Below are positions 57,296-64,000 of a stretch of 64,000 nucleotides of DNA, in pieces (positions within the stretch are counted from its first letter, which is position 1; the number at the start of each line of letters is the position of its first letter). Made by a program: the position numbers and the translations under genes. The notes beneath the pieces are model-generated. The model made no database searches. It had not been told where the DNA came from and was given only the letters and a program-made list of their open reading frames with translations. Source of the stretch: Coleofasciculus sp. FACHB-T130 (lineage in GTDB: Bacteria > Cyanobacteriota > Cyanobacteriia > Cyanobacteriales > FACHB-T130). The stretch is from positions 1-64,000 of the forward strand of contig NZ_JACJOG010000020.1 in the NCBI RefSeq assembly GCF_014695375.1, given 5' to 3'.

Positions 57296-58573
57296 CTAAC
57301 ATTTAACAACTGAATATACTTGCTCTACCACCTTCCCTAAGCGCTGTATCCCGATTTCAATCTCCTGGTCTGTAGCAGTCAGGCTAATCCGAATACATTG
57401 TTGCTTGTGCGCCCATTCTTCGCGCAATCCGGGGAAGAAAGAGCTACCTGGTACGACAATGACACCGACTTGCTTTAACTGCTGGTACAGTTCCCAGTCT
57501 GTAATGGGTAAATCTTGTAACCACAGCCATGCAAAGATTGCTCCTTCGCCGCGATGCAGGAACCAAGGCAAATCTTTGGGCATTGCCTGTTCGATACTGC
57601 TTTCCACAACATCAAACTTTTTCTGGTAGTAGGGGCGAATCACCGTGGTAGCGATTTCTGCTAGCGTTCCCGTTTCAATCGCACGGGCAGCGATCGCTTG
57701 TCCATACCGAGATGAATGAATACACATATTCGTCTGGAAACACTCCAGCGCCTGAATCCACTTTTCCTCCCCAATCGCAATCCCAATCCTTTCTCCGGGT
57801 AGCCCCGCTTTCGATAAGCTCATGCAGTGCAGGATGTTCTCTCCAAATACCGGCGTCATCTCGGTAAAATTTAACGCCGGAAACGGAGGTGCATACGCAG
57901 AATCGATTAAGACTGGCACATCATAAGGCGCAGCCAAATCGGCAATTTTTTTCACCTCGTCATCCGTGAGGACGTTGCCGGTTGGGTTACAAGGACGCGA
58001 GAATAACACGCAGCCCGTATCTTCTGTAATCTTCAGTTTGCTGAAGTCCGGACGATATTTGAAACTGTGGGCAGCGGCATCAATGTCCAAAGCGGGTTTA
58101 TAGGCAAATAAGGCTTCTGGGGTTAAAGTCAGACCCCCATAACCCGTGTAATCTGGACTCAGCGGCAGGATAATTTGCTTTAATTTACCGCTTGTGGTGT
58201 AGCCCCCAAAGGCATTCGCGGCAAAGAAATAAAGCGTTTGACTGCCGGGGGTAATCAAAATATTGCGATGAGTCAGATTTAGCCCGTAGCGGCGATTAAA
58301 ATCATTTTTTACCGCTTCGATTAACGGCTCATAGCCTTGAGAGTCACCATAGCGACAAACTACATTCCCGTAATTTGAGTTAGCGAGCAATTCTTCGGTG
58401 TAATCCCGCCATAACTGCTCTACTTCTGGCAAAATCACTGGATTCCCAGGACTTAAATTAATATATTCCTGTCCAATACCTGCTTGCAGAGTTTCCTTAA
58501 TATCCTTCATAATTGCCCGCACCCCAGTGAGGTGGGACATACAATCGCCAAATTGAGTCAGGGCAGGATTCAT
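57296..58573 (-). CDS. avtA: valine--pyruvate aminotransferase (AvtA-type)
   Basis: 425 residues, class I/II PLP aminotransferase. Converts 2-ketoisovalerate/valine with alanine/pyruvate. Seen: NLSPGNPVILPEVEQLW, substrate and PLP motifs NPTGNVLTDDEV, LIDSAYAPPFP, and PLP lysine in SLSKAGLPGER (near 260), consistent with AvtA and unlike typical AspC. Length and motif order fit the family. No operon partner nearby. Confidence 0.92.
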   Translation of the reverse strand: MNPALTQFGDCMSHLTGVRAIMKDIKETLQAGIGQEYINLSPGNPVILPEVEQLWRDYTEELLANSNYGNVVCRYGDSQGYEPLIEAVKNDFNRRYGLNLTHRNILITPGSQTLYFFAANAFGGYTTSGKLKQIILPLSPDYTGYGGLTLTPEALFAYKPALDIDAAAHSFKYRPDFSKLKITEDTGCVLFSRPCNPTGNVLTDDEVKKIADLAAPYDVPVLIDSAYAPPFPALNFTEMTPVFGENILHCMSLSKAGLPGERIGIAIGEEKWIQALECFQTNMCIHSSRYGQAIAARAIETGTLAEIATTVIRPYYQKKFDVVESSIEQAMPKDLPWFLHRGEGAIFAWLWLQDLPITDWELYQQLKQVGVIVVPGSSFFPGLREEWAHKQQCIRISLTATDQEIEIGIQRLGKVVEQVYSVVKC

Positions 58574-59041
58574 AAGCTAAAGCGACTTTGAAAATTGAGA
58601 GTTTAACAACCGGGGTGCCGAGTCAGTTGAGGCTTTTTCCCCCTTAGTTAATTTAATGAATCGTTGGTACTCTAACCAATTTAACTGTAATTTTCATGAC
58701 TAATTGGCACAACTACAGCCAGTCTAGGGTTGAGAAAGTCGCAAAACCGGCTGTTTAGATTAGGCACGGTTTGGGCGTTGTCTGATAAAACTTAACAAAA
58801 CCATAATCTTCCTTAGATTACTTGACTAATTTTTGGGGGAAAAATGTAAAGAGTGTAAAAAAACACAGTTTATATAGGAAATCCTGTAAAGCTATAAATC
58901 GGGCTGGATAGCAGGATGTTTTTAGGCTCTTAGCGCCTCTACTTTTTTTAGCTAAAAGCCAAACAACCCGTAGAAGATAACACGCTCCCTATCCAGACGA
59001 ACGTCAAGAGCAAGCCTGTCAAGTGTAGTGCAACGGAATTT
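58574..59041. other. upstream region of the phosphorylase
   Basis: About 470 bases; the promoter of the phosphorylase must lie in the right half, where TATATA and TATAAA-type sequences occur (58872-58895), but I cannot fix -35/-10. No gene found. Confidence 0.35.
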
Positions 59042-61237
59042 ATGACAACAATTGAAACGCTGCGTGCGAAGCTACCGTTTCCTCTCAAGCGATTGGCAGA
59101 CCTGGCATATAACTATTGGTGGAGTTGGACGAGCGATCGCACTTCTCTATTTCAGAACATTAATCCTGATGAATGGCACCGCTGCGGACATAACGCTGTC
59201 GCCATCTTAGAATCAGCTTCTTTAGTGCGCCTCACCCAGCTCGCTCAAGACCCCGCTTATATCAAACGGGTGAATTCACTTGTCGAGCAATTTGACAAGT
59301 ACATGAACGAAAAAAATGCTTGGGCGTCTCGCGTCGCGCCGCAAATTTCCCCACAGCGACCTGTCGCCTATTTTTGTGCGGAATTTGGCATCCACGAATC
59401 CCTCCCTATCTACTCCGGCGGTTTGGGAATTTTAGCCGGAGATCACCTGAAGTCCGCCTCTGATTTAGGCGTGCCGATGGTCGCGGTAGGGCTTTGTTAT
59501 CGCCAAGGTTATTTCCGTCAACGGTTGAATAGTGGCGGTTGGCAGGAAGAAAACTACGTTAACAATCCCTTTGACCAGATGCCCCTGGAGTTGCTCAAAA
59601 ACCAGCAAGGGGAACCCATCACCATTGAGATGGAAATCCGGCAACGGATTGTCAAAGCCCAAATTTGGCTGGCGCGAGTCGGTCGCGTCAATCTTTACCT
59701 ACTAGATACCGACCGACACGACAACGATCCGATTGACCGCTGGCTGACAGGGCACCTGTACGGCGGCAACCAAGAAACACGCATCGCCCAGGAAGTCGTG
59801 CTGGGAATTGGCGGCGTTCGGGCGCTGACAGCATTGGGGATTACTCCGTCGGTGTGTCATCTGAACGAAGGTCATGCGGCATTCTGCACCCTAGAGATTG
59901 CGCGACAAGAAATTCAGCGTACCGGCAAGTCTTTCTATGATATCGAGGGATTGGTGCGCGATCGCTGCGTTTTCACCACCCACACCCCCGTTCCCGCAGG
60001 TCACGATGTCTTCTCCTCAGACCTGATGGATTCCTACTTCGCCCACTACTGGCCTACATTGGGTCTGTCGCGCGAACAGTTCCTCTCCTTAGGGGCACGC
60101 CGACTGGGCGACCCTTGGGAACCCTTCGGCATGACCGTCTTAGCTTTGCGGATGTGTCGCACTGCCAACGGCGTCAGCGAACTGCACGGTCAGGTTTCCC
60201 GCAAGATGTGGAACATTCTCTATCCCGACCGTAGCGAAGAGAAAGTACCCATTGGTCACATTACCAATGGTGTCCATGCGCGTACCTGGACAGCACCCCT
60301 CATGGGCGACCTATATTCCAAGTACCTGGGTGAAGATTGGTCAACCCGCATGGCTGACAAACAGATGTGGGCAAAGGTGGACGGAATTCCTGACGAGGAA
60401 ATCTGGTGGCGGCACCAAGTTCTCAAAGAGTGCCTGATTGCTCATACCCGTTCTAAAGTGAAATTGGCACGGATTAGTCGCGGTGAAGAGCAATTCCGCA
60501 TTGATGCCGCCGACAAGCTGCTAGACCCCAACGTGCTGACGATCGGATTTGCACGACGCTTCAGCCCTTACAAGCGGGGTGATTTGCTGCTGCGGGAAGC
60601 CGAACGCGCCTTGAGGATATTTGGAAATTCCCAACGACCCGTGCAAATTGTCTTTGCCGGAAAAGCGCACCCCCACGACGAAGAAGGCAAGCGGATTATC
60701 CAGCGGTTAATGGAGTGGTGCAAGCACCCAGACATTCTCAACCGAGTTGCCTTAGTTGAAGATTACGACATCTACACGGGTCAACATTTGGTGCAAGGTG
60801 TTGATGTTTGGTTGAACAACCCGCGTCGCCCTCTAGAAGCCTCCGGTACGAGTGGGCAAAAAGTCTGCTTCAACGGCGGCATTAATTGCAGTGTCCTCGA
60901 TGGCTGGTGGTGCGAAGGCTATCAAGAAGGACAAGATGGTAAGGGAAGCAATGGCTGGGCAATCGGTGAAGATGCCCACACCAGCGACCAAGAGTTGCAA
61001 GACCGGATTGATTCGGAATCTCTCTACCACCTACTAGAAGAGGAAATCGTTCCTCTCTACTATGACCAAGATGAGAAGGGAGTTCCTCATCGCTGGATTC
61101 AAATGATGAAGGCGTCGATTAAGACAAATTCGCCGCTATTCAACACTGACCGAATGATTGCCGACTACGTGACTCAGGTGTACGCGCCGGGAACTTCCGT
61201 AGGCACTGAACCAATTCTGGCGAGTGCGCTGGCGTAG
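59042..61237 (+). CDS. glgP: alpha-glucan (glycogen) phosphorylase, TIGR02094 type
   Basis: 731 residues. N-terminal DUF3417 domain (~1-120, LAYNYWWSWTSD), then the GT35 domain: CAEFGIHESLPIYSGGLGIL, HLNEGHAAF, HITNGVHARTW, FARRFSPYKRGDL, QIVFAGKAHPHDEEGK and EASGTSGQKVCFNGG (PLP-region). It removes glucose as glucose-1-phosphate from glycogen or other alpha-1,4-glucans. The shorter TIGR02094 type has a different allosteric region from classic GlgP. Important in nocturnal glycogen use. Ends before a palindrome at 61244. Confidence 0.94.
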   Translation: MTTIETLRAKLPFPLKRLADLAYNYWWSWTSDRTSLFQNINPDEWHRCGHNAVAILESASLVRLTQLAQDPAYIKRVNSLVEQFDKYMNEKNAWASRVAPQISPQRPVAYFCAEFGIHESLPIYSGGLGILAGDHLKSASDLGVPMVAVGLCYRQGYFRQRLNSGGWQEENYVNNPFDQMPLELLKNQQGEPITIEMEIRQRIVKAQIWLARVGRVNLYLLDTDRHDNDPIDRWLTGHLYGGNQETRIAQEVVLGIGGVRALTALGITPSVCHLNEGHAAFCTLEIARQEIQRTGKSFYDIEGLVRDRCVFTTHTPVPAGHDVFSSDLMDSYFAHYWPTLGLSREQFLSLGARRLGDPWEPFGMTVLALRMCRTANGVSELHGQVSRKMWNILYPDRSEEKVPIGHITNGVHARTWTAPLMGDLYSKYLGEDWSTRMADKQMWAKVDGIPDEEIWWRHQVLKECLIAHTRSKVKLARISRGEEQFRIDAADKLLDPNVLTIGFARRFSPYKRGDLLLREAERALRIFGNSQRPVQIVFAGKAHPHDEEGKRIIQRLMEWCKHPDILNRVALVEDYDIYTGQHLVQGVDVWLNNPRRPLEASGTSGQKVCFNGGINCSVLDGWWCEGYQEGQDGKGSNGWAIGEDAHTSDQELQDRIDSESLYHLLEEEIVPLYYDQDEKGVPHRWIQMMKASIKTNSPLFNTDRMIADYVTQVYAPGTSVGTEPILASALA

Positions 61238-61243
61238 CAAATT

Positions 61244-61270
61244 TGTAGGGGCAAACGGCGCGCCCCTACA
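61244..61270. repeat. GTAGGGGC palindromic repeat, copy 3
   Basis: TGTAGGGGC (61244-61252) and GCCCCTACA (61262-61270), as in 28484-28512 and 37873-37902. Directly after the phosphorylase stop codon; may function as mRNA 3' end. Confidence 0.8.
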
Positions 61271-61333
61271 TTAGGTATGAATTGACTCGATTTTGAGCTA
61301 AAAGTAGGGTGGGCAGTGCCCACCTGCTTTTTT

Positions 61334-61385
61334 TTGAACCGCAAAGAAGCAAACCGCAAAGAAGCAAAGGACGCAAAGGAACAGA
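61334..61385. repeat. GCAAAGAAGCAAA short tandem repeat
   Basis: Two copies of AACCGCAAAGAAGCA, then a related GGACGCAAAGGA; a common cyanobacterial intergenic pattern. Confidence 0.7.
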
Positions 61386-61391
61386 GAACAG

Positions 61392-62228
61392 ATGAATCGG
61401 GTTTGGCAAGCTGATTTTTATCGGCGTCCTCTCAAAGATGAAAAAGGGCAGGTGTTGTGGGAATTGTTGCTTTGCGACGCCACACGCAGCTTTAGTTATG
61501 ACGCTTTTTGTCCTCAATCTGAAGCGAATGCTAGCTGGCTGGTTTCTCAGTTGCAGCAAGCAGCGGGTGGAAATCTGCCGCATCTCATCCAAGTGTTTCG
61601 TCCCCAGTCCTTGAGTTTGATTCAGGCAGCGGCGCAACAACTGGGTATTCAGGTGGAAGCGACTCGACGCACTGGGGCGCTGAAGGAATATTTGCAACAG
61701 AAGGCGAAACTATATCCCAATCTCGATAACTATACCTACACTGGCGAACTCCCATCGCTGGACAAACCGCCGCCAGTCCCATTGCCAGAAAACCTTTGGG
61801 GAGAACAATGGCGATTTGCCACGCTTCCGGCGGTTGCTGTGGTGGAGGCTTTTGCAGAACGCCCGATTCCGATTCTGGAGATGCCAGAATTTCTCTTGCC
61901 GATTAATCTGGGTTTAGCGTCTACGGTGCCAGTCCCCGGTGTGGTTATTTACGGTGGGCGGCAATCGATGCGTTTGGCGCGTTGGCTACAAGAAGCGCGT
62001 CCCGTGTCTCTTAATTACATTGCGGGTGCGCCGGATGGGTTGATATTAGAAGCGGGATTGGTTGACCGCTGGATTGTTGCCACTTTTGAGGATAAAGAAG
62101 TTACGGCAGCAGCTAAAGCTTATCAACAGCGCCAGCAGCAGAGTCGCGGATTGCACTTTTTGCTGGTGCAACCGGATGAGTCGGGGATGACGTATAGCGG
62201 CTTTTGGCTGTTACGAGGAGAGGATTGA
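61392..62228 (+). CDS. Tab2/Atab2-family photosystem translation factor
   Basis: 278 residues of the DUF1092/Tab2 family. WQADFYRRPLKDEKGQVLWELLLCD, VFRPQSLSLIQAAAQQLGI, and a C-terminus with LLVQPDESGMTYSGFWLLRGE are family marks. Tab2/Atab2 proteins bind RNA and promote translation of psaB and photosystem assembly. Cyanobacterial members are conserved, role less studied. A decayed copy of its last ~120 bases lies at 63310-63435. Confidence 0.88.
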   Translation: MNRVWQADFYRRPLKDEKGQVLWELLLCDATRSFSYDAFCPQSEANASWLVSQLQQAAGGNLPHLIQVFRPQSLSLIQAAAQQLGIQVEATRRTGALKEYLQQKAKLYPNLDNYTYTGELPSLDKPPPVPLPENLWGEQWRFATLPAVAVVEAFAERPIPILEMPEFLLPINLGLASTVPVPGVVIYGGRQSMRLARWLQEARPVSLNYIAGAPDGLILEAGLVDRWIVATFEDKEVTAAAKAYQQRQQQSRGLHFLLVQPDESGMTYSGFWLLRGED

Positions 62229-62517
62229 GGTTCTTTCTCTACCAAAAGATAGATTAAAAGCAGATTGATGCGATTTAATGCGATCGCGCCTTGCACCCGG
62301 TACACTCAACCCAGATTGAAGATGCAAGAGCGGTAGAAATTCATCGCATCTTATCCCAATTAAGCACTATCGCAATCCTGCTAACGAGTGATTAAATCCT
62401 ATGTTCTCTATCACAAGTTATATGTGGCATCAATCAATGTCTACCACAGAATCTTAGTGAGATAATAAAGGTGTGAGGAAGAAAACGGAACAACCTTTTT
62501 GATAAAGGGGGAGTATT

Positions 62518-62973
62518 ATGAAACTCAAGCTATTCGCGACACTAACATTACTCGCTCCACTATTTTTAACTATGCCAGTGAAAGCGGAGAATCCGCTACA
62601 CGTAAAACAGCTATTGTCAACGAGGGAATGTGTTCGGTGCGATTTATCAGGAGCCAATCTCAGCGGCGCACATTTGATTGGTGCGGACTTGAGAGAAGCC
62701 AATTTGCAAGGCGCTAACCTGACGAATGCAAACCTCGAAGGTGCCGATCTGACGAAGGCAAACTTGACAGCAGCTAATTTAACATCAGCTTTTGTAACGA
62801 ATGCCAATTTTCAGCAAGCCAATCTCAACGCCGTGAATTTTACGAACGCTAAAATTTATGACGCTAATGTGTATGGGGCATCAATGGATGACCTGATTCT
62901 CACGGATGCTGAAATATTTAACACCGGAATCGGTATTGGTGGGGAAGATGCCGATATTCCTCGTTGGGACTAG
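62518..62973 (+). CDS. secreted pentapeptide-repeat protein
   Basis: 151 residues. Signal peptide (~1-22, TLTLLAPLFLTMPVKA), a CxxC (ECVRCDLSGANLSG, ~37-40) and about 15 pentapeptide repeats (~42-135) forming a beta-helix. A DNA frame with AAAGGGGG before the ATG supports the start. The CxxC next to the helix is characteristic of small cyanobacterial lumenal pentapeptide proteins. Likely periplasmic or thylakoid-lumenal; function unknown. Confidence 0.82.
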   Translation: MKLKLFATLTLLAPLFLTMPVKAENPLHVKQLLSTRECVRCDLSGANLSGAHLIGADLREANLQGANLTNANLEGADLTKANLTAANLTSAFVTNANFQQANLNAVNFTNAKIYDANVYGASMDDLILTDAEIFNTGIGIGGEDADIPRWD

Positions 62974-63309
62974 ATGGTGCTGATTAGCGCTTAGGATTTT
63001 ACGGAGAATTGGGGAAGTCCAATAGATTTAAAACGAGCGGCTTCCCTATTTTCGCCATCAATTAAATTTATCTTCTGAGTATCTATTAATATCAGTATTT
63101 GAGTACCCAACCCTTGAGAGGTTTAACCACCTCCGGTGTCGCTCCAGGTTGTGATTTTACGCTTTCAGAGATTTGAACCTAGTTACCTTGTCTTCGCACC
63201 GCCTGAACAATATCGCTTCTATTGAGTTTGGCGATCGCTTGCGATGTAGTGCTGGGTCTTTTTCGGATATTGAGATTATTGTCGTTAATACAATGAACAG
63301 ATGCCTTTG

Positions 63310-63435
63310 TTTTGTGCAAAGGCTCAAGCTTATATAAACAGCATCAGCAGGGTCGGGATTACATTTTTTACTTGTGCAACCTAATTGATGGTGGGATGAC
63401 TTAGAGCAGCTTTTGGCTATTGGCAAGGGAAGATG
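63310..63435 (+). pseudogene. decayed 3' fragment of a Tab2-family gene
   Basis: The sequence aligns with the 3' end of the Tab2 gene 1.2 kb upstream: AAGCTTAT...AACAGCATCAGCAG, GGATTACATTTTTTACTTGT, GTGCAACC, GGGATGAC, and AGCAGCTTTTGGCTATTGGC correspond to AAGCTTATCAACAGCGCCAG, GGATTGCACTTTTTGCTGGT, GTGCAACC, GGGATGAC, AGCGGCTTTTGGCTGTTACG. Translation gives SFWLLARED, versus GFWLLRGED, but with an internal stop and frame changes. It is a remnant of a duplication; the rest of the gene is not recognisable. Confidence 0.8.
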
Positions 63436-63666
63436 GAAACTCCGAAGCCTTCAAAAACTAAGATTTTAAGCAGCTTTCAAGAAATTCTGCAATTTCTGGT
63501 TAAAGTTTTTGTTCGCCTATGGCTCATCTCATCAGTGCGCTCATCAGGGCGATCGCAAAATCCATAAAAAACTAATTCTCTCGCGAAAAAGTAGTGTGCA
63601 TCACACTTTAGATAGATGTGCAAACTGTATATTAGTGCAGGTTTAGTTCTAAATTTAGGTGCATCA
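63436..63666. other. upstream region of the last gene
   Basis: Contains a HIP1 octamer (63549) and a short palindrome AGTGTG-CAT-CACACT (63593-63607), about 60 bases before the GTG. CRP-like operator is possible. Confidence 0.35.
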
Positions 63667-64000
63667 GTGATTGATATTCTGCGCGGTCATCGAGTGTTAG
63701 TAACCGGAGCTTCCGGTTTTATGGGTTCTTGGTTGACTGAGTGCTTATTAGAGCAGGGCGCGATGGTGACGACTATACTGGCTGACTGGAACCCGGACAG
63801 TCATTTTGTGCGTAGCGGAATCGTTCATCGTGTCAAAAACGTTGTCGGGTCAATCGAAGATTACGATTTACTTGAAAAGGTGATTGGCGACCACGGCATT
63901 GATACAGTGTTTCACTTAGCAGCAGTGTCGGTAGAAGGTTTGGCGTTTGAGAAACCTCGACTGGCATTTGAGATAAACATTCGTGGCACATACAACATAT
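63667..64000 (+). CDS. NAD-dependent epimerase/dehydratase, 5' part only
   Basis: Open from GTG 63667 to the window edge (111 codons). VLVTGASGFMGSWLTECLL is the extended-SDR GxxGxxG nucleotide-binding loop; ADW.PDSHF, EDYDLLEKVI and DTVFHLAAVSVEG are family patterns; the closest are nucleotide-sugar dehydratases or epimerases such as CDP-glucose 4,6-dehydratase. The active-site YxxxK lies beyond the edge. Probably part of an envelope polysaccharide cluster that continues to the right. Confidence 0.85.
   Translation, partial: MIDILRGHRVLVTGASGFMGSWLTECLLEQGAMVTTILADWNPDSHFVRSGIVHRVKNVVGSIEDYDLLEKVIGDHGIDTVFHLAAVSVEGLAFEKPRLAFEINIRGTYNI

Noticed and set aside
63100-63260. Possible tRNA-like T-arm (GGTTCAAATC on the minus strand)
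   Set aside because: The flanking bases do not form the T-stem, and no anticodon arm or acceptor stem can be drawn.

Overview
The window is chromosomal DNA of a cyanobacterium. Evidence: a photosystem II D2 gene end, the thylakoid biogenesis factor Thf1, an NDH-1 subunit S gene, a CpcT/CpeT-type bilin lyase, a Tab2-family photosystem translation factor, SipA, SLH/OprB porins, and many copies of the GCGATCGC (HIP1) octamer. Heptamer tandem repeats, many intergenic hairpin repeats and repeat insertions inside genes point to a large-genome, probably filamentous lineage; the genus cannot be fixed from this sequence.

Layout. 1-5.4 kb: 3' end of psbD (not followed by psbC, so probably a second copy), a 23-codon ORF with an extreme Shine-Dalgarno and nested hairpins, and two tandem SLH-porin genes. 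5.6-8.1 kb: Rrf2-type regulator next to cysteine synthase, then a J-domain protein. 8.2-13.6 kb (minus strand): a membrane-anchored unknown, CorA, an AT-rich lipase-like gene, and groEL under a perfect CIRCE operator. 13.7-16.5 kb: protealysin-like metalloprotease facing its emfourin-type inhibitor, fabG, thioredoxin. 16.9-25.4 kb: thf1, a CpcT-family lyase, twin STAS proteins, hemF, an SRPBCC protein, mrp, rodA, ndhS and a HAS-barrel-like protein. 25.6-31.6 kb: a CPA2 antiporter with USP domains, a coiled-coil protein, and a valyl-tRNA synthetase with a hydrophobic insertion.

31.7-38 kb is the most accessory-looking stretch: a two-gene McrBC-type restriction system with an unusual N-terminus, two related tiny proteins, an HGSNAT-like acyltransferase, a nucleoside deaminase and a MITE-like element. 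38.3-41 kb: a PEP-CTERM protein, a cobalamin riboswitch with a His-rich CbiX, and SipA. 41-50 kb (minus strand): a HEAT-like protein, an acyltransferase, a membrane endonuclease/phosphatase, a pentapeptide protein, and a three-gene set of permease, TIGR03943 protein and Ig/beta-propeller protein. 50-54.7 kb: three consecutive signalling genes with the same N-terminal sensor but different outputs (one diguanylate cyclase, two histidine kinases, one with a decayed ATP lid). 54.7-64 kb: L,D-transpeptidase, a secreted protein, rimM, avtA, alpha-glucan phosphorylase, tab2, a secreted pentapeptide protein, a decayed fragment of tab2, and the start of a nucleotide-sugar epimerase/dehydratase cut by the window edge.

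The strongest candidates for unusual biology are the three-gene sensor array (50.1-54.7 kb), the McrBC variant, the convergent protease/inhibitor pair, the membrane-segment ValRS, the small high-SD peptide near 0.35 kb, and the spread of repeat elements into coding sequences. All functional calls rest on reading motifs by eye; no database search was run.
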